Origin: Helicoverpa zea
Taxonomy: Eukaryota; Arthropoda; Insecta; Lepidoptera; Noctuidae
Direction of reading: 5' to 3'
NCBI RefSeq assembly: GCF_022581195.2
Contig: NC_061452.1
Span: 4,781,501 to 4,845,500, forward strand
Length of the DNA stretch: 64,000 nucleotides
The notes under the pieces are model-generated. The model was not told the origin of the DNA and made no database searches. It saw only the letters and a program-made list of their open reading frames with translations. Below are positions 1 to 11,500 of the stretch, in pieces (the stretch's first letter is position 1; each line of letters starts with the position of its first letter). The position numbers and the translations under genes were made by a program.

Positions 1-679
1 AGTTTTTTCCGACTATTTTCCACTCTTATGCCTAATTACGGATGCATTACGGGAGCAACTGAGAACCAGTGGAGTGACTGCCTATGCGGCTTCCACAACA
101 CAATTACCCGGGTAACCCAATACCCCTCGGTAAGACAGCAGTGACTGGCTGAAAGTAAACAAAAGAAGATCCATGGGTTCAATGGGTCCAACAAAGCGTT
201 TGGTGTAAAATGGAATAAGCCATGTTGTCCTCTGGTTCCTGCAGTGTGTCTCAGGTCGGTAATGTGCGCGGTAGTTTATGTGGAACGCGATAGTCGCCGC
301 GACAGAGGTTATGCGTTCCGCTAATGTGCACTTGCATCTCGTTTGCATTTGCATCGCAATGCTGGGCCAAAAATTTGCCAAAAACTGATGCCAATGGGGT
401 TGGTGGACGAAATTCTCAGGGCGGATAGGGGATTTTAGACTGAATTGTAGGTTTTCTTACGATGCTAAGTCCGGGTTGCGGTATTGTTGAAGTTTTTTTT
501 TATGACATACATACATACGTGAGTATTCTACCTTAGGTATTTTGTAACAAAGAACTGTTCATGTAACAATATATTTTGTCCCAGGTTAGAAGCCAATTTG
601 GCGAGCTAATAATCACCATTGCATAAGCAGAGTAACTACAAAATAAACTCTCGTCTGAAAATTCTCAACAAAAATGAAG

Positions 680-719
680 GCGAGAAGCGAGGCGAGGTGC
701 GAGGCGAGGCGCGAGGCGT
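680..719 (+). repeat. Short GCGAGGC tandem repeat
   Basis: About five imperfect GCGAGGC units form a 40-bp GC-rich patch, followed by a G-rich run. No function is visible. Confidence 0.7.
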
Positions 720-1995
720 GTCGGGGAGCGGGGGAGGGGGTGCCTCACTCACACTATTTTCATTTCGTGTAGTGCCACATTTAATTTTGTTGAAATTCTA
801 ACGTAGCTTTGCAAAAATGTCAACTTTATTCCGCCTCAGCCGGCGTCTACGTTTCACTCCGATGCTTTGCTTCTCCATTTTCTGGAATGTTCCACAGTTT
901 CGAGACGGGCTTTGAGAAACTATAACTTTATGAAAACTTATACACGAGCTCTGAACTAAGACGTGGCTTCTAGCAAAAATTTATCAAAGCGTATTTAATT
1001 TACGTTATGACTTCTCTGTTGAGTTTCCCGACGGACAAATTGGGGAACGGCAGGTAATGTTGGCTGCAAGGTAAAAATGACGTGAGGAAAGTTTGTGACT
1101 GTGTTCATTACACGAGTTTGAACATCGATAAACAGTGTGTCTACATCTGAACACAAATTGAAACCGATGTGGTACGAGGCGTCGCATAAAATGCGATACT
1201 GCATACGAATTCAACAATATGTTTTAATTCCTACATATGTATGTTAACATGTAGGTTTGTAGTAGCTATAGTTGGCTTGCTAAGCCGTGACTAAATGACA
1301 CAAAAATTGCGAAATTGTCATCACCAACATGTTCACGAGTTCTGCCACGTCTTTATCTCTAACACTTTGTGGAAATCATTCAGTAGTTAAATACTTGTTA
1401 TGAACACAAATGATTAAGTTGCCAGTTTCACTTCACCAGTTCAGTATAAAACGACTTAACATCCATAACAATGCCCCACTTCAATCTTCAGTGCATAGTC
1501 AAGAACAATCAATAAAACTACAACTTCAAGACAACACACTCACTTCAGCTCACATCAAAAATTCGATAGCATTTATCAAATACGTTTTGCGGTACAAAGC
1601 GTGCAATCTTATAACCCATCTGAAATTCATATTGAAAGTCGATCGCATAAAGCCAGGTACACACTGTAAAAGGCTGAGCTCCCGTGGGAGGTGGGGCTGA
1701 AAGGCCACGAGCGATAGCACTCATCGGACGAATAAGCCTGTTTCCCGACTCCAAGGTTTAGGGATGCGACATCGACTCAATGCTGTTTTATTCTGCTGCC
1801 ATCAATACTTAAAACGGTTGTGAACGGTTTAGGGATGTGGGTGATATCGATGTTTTTATGTAAGTTATTAAATAATTACCGTGCAGTGTTTTAAGTTTCT
1901 GAGTAAGTACCTATGTGAGAAGAGGATAGCTAAAGATCTATTTAACTATGAGTAAAGCTTAGATTTAAAACCTGGACTGTAAAGTCTGAAATCAC

Positions 1996-2092
1996 CAACC
2001 CGCATTGAGCAAGCGTGGTGATTAATGCTCAATCCTTCTCCGTGTGAGAGAAGGCCTGTGCCCAGCAACGGGACGATAAAAAGGCTGTAACA
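1996..2092 (+). repeat. LINE-tail-like dispersed repeat fragment
   Basis: The phrases CGTGGTGATTAATGCTCAA, CCTTCTCC and GGCCTGTGCCCAGCAACGGG resemble a non-LTR 3' end that is very common in Lepidoptera. Identification is from memory. Confidence 0.5.
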
Positions 2093-3079
2093 GAAAAGAT
2101 TTAATATTTATTAAGTAACAGTTCAGTAGTACTAATCAGTTCAGTATTTACATGAACAGAAAATTACATAAAATAATGTTTAAGTCCTGATGAAATATAG
2201 CTTTATTATAATGTTAGTCCAATGTGTTTTTTAAATAACCTGTAGAACAAAAAGTCGATATCATTTTATCGACCGATGTCTCATCCCTTATATAAAAGGA
2301 TTGTCATTTGAGGCGGAGGACGGGCGAAGTAGCGGATTCAGACCGAGACAAAGTCGACTCCGAACGGGTACTCCTTTAATAATGGCAAATATTCAGCAGA
2401 TATTCAAATATATTCCTAATTTCTTATTTGTCAGATCTATTTGAATACTGAAAGGGGACTCGTCTTAGCTATCTTTGAACCCATTTGAGTATCAATTGTC
2501 TGAAAGGCAGCTCAAGGCATTATGGTTCTTGAACTCTGTTCGCACACATTAGATAATGCTGGCTGATGTAAAAATGTATAACTAAAAAGTAAGGTCTAGG
2601 TACTGGATTTACATAAATGCTGATCATTATTTTGTTACTGTATCTTTTATTGCTGATAAATTTTGCTTTTGGGACATTTACATTAACTTGTGGGTGGTCA
2701 TCAATGCCATTTCGCAAGAAGTAACACAAGAGCGGCTAAACATTACTAATTGAAGGTAACGTAACGATAGCTTTAGAAAAACCATGAAAATGATACTCAA
2801 GACATTCATCAAACTGAGAAAGATAAAAAAGACAATATCTTACAAACCTCAAAACATTCAGATCAAGAAGTCAATAAAGCAAATTGGCATCTCGTTTCGG
2901 GTCAACCGGCTTAGCGGACGAAGGGCAAATCCTTAGTGGGCACAAATAAATACGGACCGCACATATCATATTTCCCTGATCCCCACTCGAAGGGTCAGCA
3001 ATACCTCGCCTTCTAATACTACGTTTTGATCCCCAATTGATATTGTGAATGATGTTTTATTGTTTTTTATTTGTTTCAG

Positions 3080-3120
3080 ATTATATTTCGAATGTTTGCT
3101 GAATCCGCTGTTGATTAAAT
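3080..3120 (+). other. Possible last exon of a gene to the left
   Basis: A long pyrimidine tract (TTTTATTTGTTTCAG) ends at 3080, a good acceptor. It is followed by 12 open codons and then TAA. It could be the C-terminal exon of a gene starting outside the window. No poly(A) signal is close by, so chance is likely. Confidence 0.15.
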
Positions 3121-3515
3121 TCTTATCCTACTTCCTACTTATATTATAAACTAGCTTCTGCCCGCGACTTCGTACGCGGATCCTGTCCCTTATGCCAGCG
3201 ACTACGGGGTCAGCAAAATCAAAGATCGTCTGATATAGAATTTTAAGGGCCCGTTGACTTGAAAACAACGGAATACGCATAGCCATTACAACAGAAACGT
3301 ACCATAAATTTAATTTTTGTACTTCAACGGCAAAAGCACAGCAGACTACCTAAACGCTGAGAACTGAACAGCAATAGACGTGACCATAGGGATAAAAGTA
3401 GTGATTCTAATTAGTCCGCATTTAAGATGTGTGTGGCAAAAATATTACACGTATTAATTACGTAAAAAAACATTAAATGTTACTGAGATGACAAAGTCGT
3501 GATGACTTAGTGGAA

Positions 3516-3912
3516 GTCGTGGTGGTTTAGTGGGTAGAGAACCAATCTCTCAAGTATGAGCGTGCGTCTTTGATTCCAGATCTGGCAAGTACCTGCCAAT
3601 GCAAATTTTCTAAGTTCGTATTTTCTTTCTACGTACATTTTGGATACCAATGACCGTTATTTGGAGGGGATTTTAAACTGTAGGTTCCGGCTGTCATTGA
3701 ACATTCTTGGCAGTCGTTATAGGTAGTCAGAAGCCAGTAAGTCTGACCAGTTTTACCAAGGGGTGTTGGGTTGAGCGGGTAACCGGGTTGTGGAGGTCAG
3801 ATGGGCAGTCGCTCCTTGTAAAACACTGGTACTCAGTTGCATCGTGACTGGAAGTCGACCCTAACATAATTGGGACAAAGGCTCTTGAGATAATAACGAC
3901 AATAATAATGAT
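3516..3912 (+). mobile_element. tRNA-derived SINE, near full length
   Basis: The head has a pol III A-box-like TGGTTTAGTGGG (3523-3534) and a weaker B-box-like TTTGATTCC near 3568-3577. The body includes GGCAGTCGCTCCTTGTAAAA and GACTGGAAGTCGACC, and the tail is AATAACGACAATAATAATGAT. This matches SINEs I recall from noctuid and other moths. The first 40 bp contains an extra partial copy of the head. A truncated relative is at 62289-62415. Confidence 0.75.
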
Positions 3913-3934
3913 ATATAAGCACCGCAGGACATCT

Positions 3935-4480
3935 GAGGCTGATGACGGGGAGTAGCGACCCCGCGGGGCTATATATACTGAGTCCTCCAAGGAGAGTATA
4001 CTGTCCCCAATCTCCGGCCGGTCGGAGTGAACCATGACGGTGGTAGGTCTCACGCCTCTGGCTTGGCTTGGCCGTCCAGAGTGGAGTCGCTGGAGCAGGG
4101 TAAGTAGCCCTGCTCGGAGGATAGGTGCCTCGTGGTAAGTGACCCACAGGGAGCGCGTAATCTGCGTTTAAAATCCGCCGAGGTATCCTCGCCCTTCAGT
4201 CGTTCATGATGTTGCCGTGGGGTCTGAGTCCGAGTCTCCACCTGCCATTTTTACATGTATCTAATACATTGTCATCGGCAGGTATCCTTAGTTCGCTTAG
4301 TTTCCCCATTCCTAGTCCATTAGCATCTCATCACAATAGCCCAAGTAGTTTTCATCCATAGTTAGCAATAGTTTAGCACTGAAACGGGGATAGTCCTTGG
4401 GTACATTCCTATAGTGTATAAAGGGATAATCGTCGGTTTTGTGTCACCATTTCATTAAAGTTGTCTCAAAAGGGCTTCAG
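3935..4480. repeat. GC-rich LINE-like fragment
   Basis: A segment much richer in GC than its surroundings, with small chance ORFs on the - strand. The phrases GGGGAGTAGCGACCCCGCGG and GAACCATGACGGTGGTAGGT recall a non-LTR retrotransposon piece common in moths (memory only). No reverse transcriptase motif is visible. Borders are approximate. Confidence 0.45.
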
Positions 4481-4842
4481 CGTGTTGGCTTCGGCCCCAC
4501 GTTTTCCTGCCGAAAATTCGGAACTCTGTCTGGTCGGTCGGTGGTCGGTCTGGAAGAGACATACAAAATAATAATGAGATATAACGCAACAAATTCGGAG
4601 AGTGGGGGCTCGTAACGCCACGTCTAGGTAAGTAAAACTTGTACTAAGCATGACTTAAAACAAAATTCAAGCGTGTTATATCTTCATTATTATTTGTTTG
4701 TAAGAAGAAGAAAAGAAAAAATACGTGCCCATTATTTTAGGGTTATCTAAAAGACGGACTAATTACTTTTTTTAATTCACCATACCTATTTCATAACATT
4801 CATTTCTATACATTTTAAGACAGTGTAGTATTGCTCTTGAAG

Positions 4843-5333
4843 TTCCACATCAGGTGTTCCAGATCTTCGATGTTTATTCGTCAATAGAGAGTGCTTATCA
4901 GATTGAACCACTTTTGCTAAAACGTCATATTTTTGTATGCTATAGTCTAGCTGGGCACCTAGGGTTCCACATCAGGTGTTTTACATCTTCAATTTTTATA
5001 AGTCAACAGAGAGTGCTTATCAGATTGAACAACTTTTGCTGAAACATCATACCTCTATATGCTATAGTCTAGCTGGGCCCCTGGACTTCCACATCAGGTG
5101 TTTTAGATCTTCAATTTGTATAAGTCAATAGAAAGTGCTTATCAAATTGAACAACTTTTGCTAAAACGTCATACCTGTATATGGTACAGAGAAGCTGGGC
5201 TCTTGGGGTTCCACATCAGGTGTTCCAGATCTTCAAATTTATTATCTCAGCTGAAAATGCTCATCACATGAAACAATTTTTGCTATGGCACCATTTTTGT
5301 ATCTCTTATAGTTTTGTTGGTCTGTTGACCAGG
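4843..5333 (+). repeat. 122-bp tandem repeat, about four copies
   Basis: The motif TTCCACATCAGGTGTT recurs at 4843, 4965, 5087 and 5209, exactly 122 bp apart each time. Units 1-3 are close; the fourth is diverged. A tail with a repeated CAGACATA octamer follows (about 5400-5438). Confidence 0.92.
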
Positions 5334-5399
5334 CTTAATACTGATACAACAAAGAAAAAATCATTGAAATCCGTTCAGTAGTTCCGAAGATTAGCGTGT

Positions 5400-5438
5400 A
5401 CAAACAAACAGACATACAGACATACAGACATACAGACA
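5400..5438 (+). repeat. Microsatellite, ACAGACAT type
   Basis: Four near-perfect octamer units of ACAGACAT form the 3' tail of the 122-bp repeat element, followed by a T9 run. Confidence 0.8.
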
Positions 5439-5726
5439 ATTTTTTTTTTGGATTTGTGCTCCATTACTGTTTCTAAACCCAACCCAATTATTATTTTTTT
5501 AATATATTCAATGTACAGACACAGTTTTTTTACAGATTTATTATATGTATAGATGTGAAAGTTTGTGAGAATGTATGGATGTATGTTTGTTATTCAATCA
5601 CGCAAAAACGGCTGGACCGATTTGATTGAAATTTGGTATGTAGATAGGTGAAACCCTGGATTAACACATAGGATACTTTTTATGAACACACCACACGGGC
5701 GCAGCCGCTGGCGGAAGCTAGTTATT

Positions 5727-8478
5727 TATAATTCTGGTATGAAACCTCGCATTGATCAAAATCTTTCGTTACTTATTCAATCTGGCTAAGATTGAATAGG
5801 TCTATTTTTGTTATGTTTGTTGATGCTCGCTTTAATTTTCTAATTAAGTGATCTCAGTCAGAATTATCGATGCTAAGATTTGAAATAATCCGGTTTCAGC
5901 CACTACTTCGAAAAGGCAAGAAGCCTGATAAATCGCTAATCTCTGCCCACCCAAATTACTCGTAAACATCAACCAATCGATCAATATTCTATATCAGTAG
6001 CCAAAATACTTTTAAAAAATTGTTTCTCTCTAAAAAGTATTAAAGGAACAACTTAGACGTATTTTGGTAAATATCTTGACCCGGAAAGTGAAGCAAAAAG
6101 GCCACCAATCTCTCCCTGGGCAAATCCGGTGGCAGACAAAATTACGTCGGTTAGTTGTAGCGAAATATATCTCAAAATGGACGTAGCAATCCCAAATCTT
6201 TAACAAAATAGCTCCCCGGAACACTTTAAGTCTAAGTAAGTGGCGTTCGGCGGTCGAAGATTTGCTGGACCGTCTCTAATGGGCTTTATCCTTATTTATT
6301 GAACTTGCCGCCGAAACGGAAACGTTACGAAATATCTTTAAAGTTTTGATTACATTTTACGTGGACGTCTTACATGAGATAGGAAGATGTTAGATAAAGT
6401 TTAAAATTATAAATAGTACAGTGATTGTAAAAAAATACATGAGCTATGTAGCATCACGTTAGTGCAAAACCATCCCATTTTTTATTACAAACAGCTAGGA
6501 TTTCCAAAAAAATACATATAATGTGCAATTAAAATCCCAATTTAGAAGAAAATAAAACACGAATCTTTACCATAAACAACGAACTCTAAAACCTTCAAGA
6601 TCGACAGAACTTCATCTCAACTCAAGCGATGCAGCTTGAACATTCATTCTAATCGATGGGGCTTATCAGAGCATCTCGGCCTCCCCATTGAGAGCTAACT
6701 TCACGAAGTGGGGGGGGGGAGGTAAACATCTCTGGAACAAACGAGCTCAGACAACCGTGATGAGTTGTACGTGTCGCGTTTTTCGAACCGACACCTGTAT
6801 TTATTAATCCGTAGCACTTAGGATTTTAAGATGTTTTATGAAAAGATTGGAAAGGTAAATAAATAAAGTATGATTTTATTGATTGTTTGGTTTTGTTTGA
6901 TTAGGTTCGGAAGCTACGGGATTGTTCGAATGCATGCAGTGAGATGACCTACATACTTACGGTAAAGGTACATGAAAAATATTTCACTCAATGAAAAATA
7001 TTCGTGAATTTTGACAGTAAGTTATTTATGACTAATTCGATTCATTAATTGCTAGCTTAGCAGATTTTCATACCAAAACTTAACGAAACCTTTGACATTT
7101 TTACTTCAGGTGATGCGCCAAGAAACTTATTCTTCTGCTAGAAAATCTAGGTCAGTTCCTTTTGCCGTAATATAGAACTAAGATTGTTTGAAGTCATATT
7201 TTTAAATTAAGTATATATTTCCATTGTTATTAGGTAATGCTATATAGATTAAAAAGCCGCATAGTAACAAATACATGACAGTAGACAAGCCTAAAAGGAA
7301 TTGTTTGTCTTATTTAGATAAGAGTAATCAACAATTTGTTACTGGTTGATGCTAGTGAGTGCGCTCAAATGTAGGTTAACTTTAAAATAATGTAACAATT
7401 TACTTTCAATACTTTCAAAGAAATAAAAAAAGTGTTTAATTGAAAATTCTACTAATTTTATCTACATGCACAAGAAACTTATTCCAGCCATATGCATGCA
7501 TAGTAATATTTACCAGAAGTAGGTAGGAAACTTTATATGTGGTAAATTATCTCAGAACAAAACCGCGGAAAACCTCTAGTTACACAATATATTCTTAATT
7601 TTGACAGATCTCTATCAGAACTAATTTCAGCCGTCATGAACAGTGACAATGCGCTGCGAACATCACACCTGACTTACTTTTAACTTTATCTTATCTTTAA
7701 TTACACGGGGCCTACGTTCTAAAGTACCTACAGATTATCTAAAAAATATCTTCACCAACAATGTGTTCACAATATTTTATACATTTTCTTTTAAATATTT
7801 TGAACAATTGCACTTGTAAGAAAAGGTAAAGCAAGTACGTTTAGTGATTCACATATATTTCGAGGTGAATATTTCTTTGCGTTGACGATAAGTCGATAAG
7901 TAATCAGTGATAAGACAACGTCGATAAGGGTATTTTCGTTTACATGCTGTTTACTTTTCAATGGAAAAGTTCAATGCGGGTGTAGATAATACAATCTGCG
8001 TTCGGTGGCTTCACTTGCCTTTGCTTTTAACCCCACAACTTTGCATCACTTACACGATTTTTATATCCCAGGTGGATTGCGTCAGCTGAAATAAAATGTT
8101 ATTTGTTACCTAAGAGGATCGCTTAACAAATATTAAAAGGTTATATAAAATATTATATGCCTCGTGCTTTTACCTTCAATGGGAAAGCTCTGTGTGGTTA
8201 TATCAGTGAAAAATGCAGCGTTCAACGCATTACTTAACAGCTTCCTCTAATACTCACACATATATAATCACACTGTATTCAAAAAAACACTACTAAATAT
8301 AATTTAAAAAAAAACAACAACCTGTACATGATGGACAATCCTATGAATTCTGAAACCCACCTTGTATCGCTAACTGTACTATCTTCACCATTACAAAAGC
8401 AATACTCACGAACGTCAGTGAAGTGATATATTTTCGTGGACTGTTATTTCCATTGGACTACTTTCAGCTTCAGGATTC
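5727..8478. other. Upstream flank of LRR gene A
   Basis: AT-rich and non-coding apart from the GATA cluster. A G10 run follows a GC-richer patch near 6660-6720. The gene A promoter is expected near the right end, but no clear TATA box is seen. Confidence 0.5.
7887..7928 (+). promoter_or_regulatory. Cluster of four GATAAG sites upstream of LRR gene A
   Basis: Four same-strand GATAAG hexamers lie at 7887-7892, 7895-7900, 7909-7914 and 7923-7928, about 650 bp before the gene A start codon. GATAAG is the core site of GATA transcription factors, which in insects act in gut, fat body and blood cells. That this is an enhancer of gene A is inference from density and position. Confidence 0.5.
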
Positions 8479-8505
8479 ATGGACATGCTGTACGTTCGAC
8501 GATAA
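8479..8505 (+). promoter_or_regulatory. Upstream ORF in the predicted gene A leader
   Basis: An eight-codon ORF (MDMLYVRR, stop TAA) lies 73 bp before the predicted main ATG. At least two more short ATG-stop units follow before 8579. If transcription starts upstream of 8479, these uORFs could lower translation. The transcription start site is not known. Confidence 0.35.
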
Positions 8506-8578
8506 TATTCGTAATAATATCGAGTGGTTTAAATATGTGAAAATGTGCCGATAAACTGTGTATAAGTTCGAATATTCA

Positions 8579-8588
8579 ATGGCATCCG
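8579..8588 (+). other. First coding exon of LRR gene A (10 nt coding)
   Basis: The second coding exon (from 11867) is open upstream of its acceptor but has no in-frame ATG able to start a signal peptide, and its first two bases need one base from upstream. ATG GCA TCC G at 8579-8588 is followed at once by the strong donor GTGAGT and supplies exactly that one base. The joined start reads MASDVILTALLLWLMPALLS, a textbook signal peptide. The intron would be 8589-11866, 3.3 kb. This is inferred from phase, splice consensus and protein plausibility. The alternative is a different start exon elsewhere upstream. Confidence 0.65.
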
Positions 8589-11500
8589 GTGAGTACTACG
8601 ACAATACCGGCTTATAGAAAATTCTGTTCGATTCATTCGAATTTTTTGCACTGAAATTATGTATGAATAAAAGCGAATTTTCCTCAAACAATTTTCAACT
8701 CTATTCTCTCACAAATAGAGGCTATATTTATGTAACAAATACGGTTTAAATTAATCTGTTGCTTATTGTACTGGGACATACGCAGCGGTGTTTTAAGATA
8801 ATGTTTGACAATGCGTCCTTGTACGACATGTGTAAGCAATTTCCAAAGCGAGTTTTACTCTTTTCCTTACCATTTTATATTTAAAATAGTATTAATTAAA
8901 AATTGTTGGAAACTTAGTATTATGCGCTCTTTAGTCGTTATATTTGTGAGGCAAAGGACTGAAAAGGGTGAAATACAGCTGAAGGTATACTTTAGCGCAC
9001 CTTCTCCTATCCTTTAGTGGTCCACAATGAGTATCAGGCTGCGAGTATCAGGGAACTGGCTCTACCACGAAAGACGATGATGATGAATTATTGTTTTTAT
9101 TGAATTTTATAATTGAAATAAGCTATTTTCTTAACCTCATCTATGTATATTAAGCCAATCTACATACCCCACAGTTAGTCAGTAATCTTATATGTTTTAT
9201 CTACTACGGATTAACACGTGCTACTGATTATTTATATATAGAGCTACATCATTAATACTTCCCTTGCTTGTACCTACCCATTTGGAGATTTTTTGAGAAA
9301 TTTCATGGGTCAAGTAAACAAAGTTATTTAGCAATACCCGTGACATTATGTGGCTAAGCAGAACACGAGTGCATTTATGCCTGTAGCACACCTCCGCTGC
9401 GAAACCCAAAGGGCGAAACCGCCATAGTTTCGCTGTGAGTTGTGAGTTGTTGGGCGGCGAAACAATAGCGAAATTCCCTGCTCTAACGTACAAAACTGAC
9501 TATGACGTTGTCTCTTTCTAACATGATTTCGCTCATTTGCTTAGGCGCCGTCTACATCTCCGCCCTGGCGGACAACTGGCGGACAACGAGCGGAGATGTA
9601 GACGGCGCCTAAGCAAATGAGCGAAATCATGTTAGAAAGAGACAACGTCATAGTCAGTTTTGTACGTTAGAGCAGGGAATTTCGCTATTGTTTCGCCGCC
9701 CAACAACTCACAACTCACAGCGAAACTATGGCGGTTTCGCCCTTTGGGTTTCGCAGCGGAGGTGTGCTACAGGCATCATTAATATCAATATAATAAATGT
9801 CAAGTTTAAGGAAGTAGGTCGATATCGATTATTATCATACCTGTACTTTTACTTGTATTTTGCATATTGACAACATGTACTCTAACAGCCAGTTTCTTCA
9901 TCAAAAGTAAAAGTCAAAGTAATGTCTAAAGTAAAAGTAACGGTCAAATTCGTTTTTTAATGGCTCAAGTAACAGCAAAACTAATAGAAAAAACGAATTT
10001 GACCGTTACTTTTACTTTAGACATTACTTTGACTTTTACTTTGGCTTTTACTTTTGATGAAGAAACTGGCTGTAAGTGTACCCGCATACTGCAGACTAAA
10101 CAGTCGGCCGACAGTTGACCCGATGATTGGCATTTCTTTAAGAGCTTCTTGATTCCAATCAAATTTTTCAATAGGTCTGATACCAGCTAAATACTTGATC
10201 TTTGCCATTTGCGTACTACCATTCATCTTCATACTGATTTATTAAATGAGCCCAAACAATCGACCGACTAAAATTTTGCAGTGCACGGGTACTCCAAAGG
10301 GAAACTTTTTGGTAAATAAACCTGAAAAACGAACGTCTATTAGTGCATCATGAGTTCAGCTAGTAGCATTGTATAAATCTTCTGTCAACTTAATTCGTTT
10401 ATCTGCAATTTTGTTTCTTCATTGGTCAATTGAGTCACATTTTGAGCGGGAAGATAAAGACAAGTACTTATACACATCTCTTGAGAAATAATCTACTCTT
10501 ATACGAGGAAAACAGATGTACCAAAACGGCAATCCTCCAGATAAATAATTTCGAAATTCATGATCTTATCAGTTTTAATGCTATTGTGCTAATTTACTTT
10601 AGACCATAACTCGGTCAAGAGCAATGATATCTTAGTTTGGGGAAATGACGGTAGTTTTTGTGTTGACTTTTCACTAGCGTTTTGCCGTCTTACCACAAAA
10701 ACTTTTTAACGTCAGTTTAAGTCTTGTCTAAAAAAATGACAAATTATGACGTTGACATATGGTTCATTTTGCAGCCAAAATTTTTTTAGACAAGTGTAAA
10801 ACAGGGGTTAAAGTTTTTGTAGTAAGACCATTGGTATCCAAGAAGTTGACCTTTTCTTAATTTATTGACAAGTCATCATTAGCTCTGGTTGGTTCAAGTA
10901 GTGGTACTGCTCTTTATTTATTTTTGTTACCAAGTGGCGTTGCTTCTTCCTTAAAGGTATCAGTTTAGCGCAGCCTTGTTATTATTTTCAATATTATTAA
11001 TAACAGCAAGTGGTTCAGCCATATTACTGTAGATAATCTATTATTCTCCGAATATATTATTGAACCATCAGCGAGCGTTTTCAACTTAGTTATCTTGCCG
11101 GAAAGTGACCTTTTTTGGAAACGTACTCCTTGACCTCCTTAAAACTGTTGTCTAACAGGTTCTTTCCTTATCTGCAAGAAAACAGATAAGTTTTTCCTTC
11201 CATAATGCCATTTTGGTTTCTTATTAGGTGGTCTAAAATGCTACAATGCTAAATACTACAAATACATAAGTAAATGAAATTAGGTATGAAAATACATTAA
11301 TGAAATTAGGTAAAAATAGTAACGGACGTCATAGATAATAAAATATTATTTTATCTAATACCTGATAACAATCACAGGAAAATATACATATATCTCTCAA
11401 TTTAGTGATGCATGGAGGTCTTTATCCGATAGATTAGGATAATGTTAGTAAGTGAGATTACTTTAAAAGACAAGCCTCTTATATGTGTTCATTCAAAAAT

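Larger units (their letters stand above)
1..3079. other. No gene seen
   Basis: Only short, unsupported ORFs on both strands. It contains the GCGAGGC repeat, one LINE-tail fragment and a possible last-exon acceptor at the right end. Confidence 0.6.
3151..5726. repeat. Composite repeat cluster bounded by inverted CTAGCTTC ends
   Basis: AAACTAGCTTCTGCCCGCG at the left and, on the opposite strand, AACTAGCTTCCGCCAGCG at the right bound the cluster. Between them lie the SINE, the LINE-like piece, the 122-bp tandem array and a conserved moth repeat (about 5540-5726). This looks like several insertions into one repeat family, or two inverted copies of that family. Confidence 0.55.

Noticed and set aside
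82..381. 99-codon ORF on the - strand
   Set aside because: No domain, no signal peptide and no splice context; length is within chance for this composition.
3727..4241. Three overlapping ORFs on the - strand
   Set aside because: They lie antisense within the SINE and the GC-rich LINE-like fragment, and read as repeat DNA in wrong frames.
9221..9870. ORFs on both strands across the palindrome
   Set aside because: They are mirror images of each other produced by the perfect inverted repeat.
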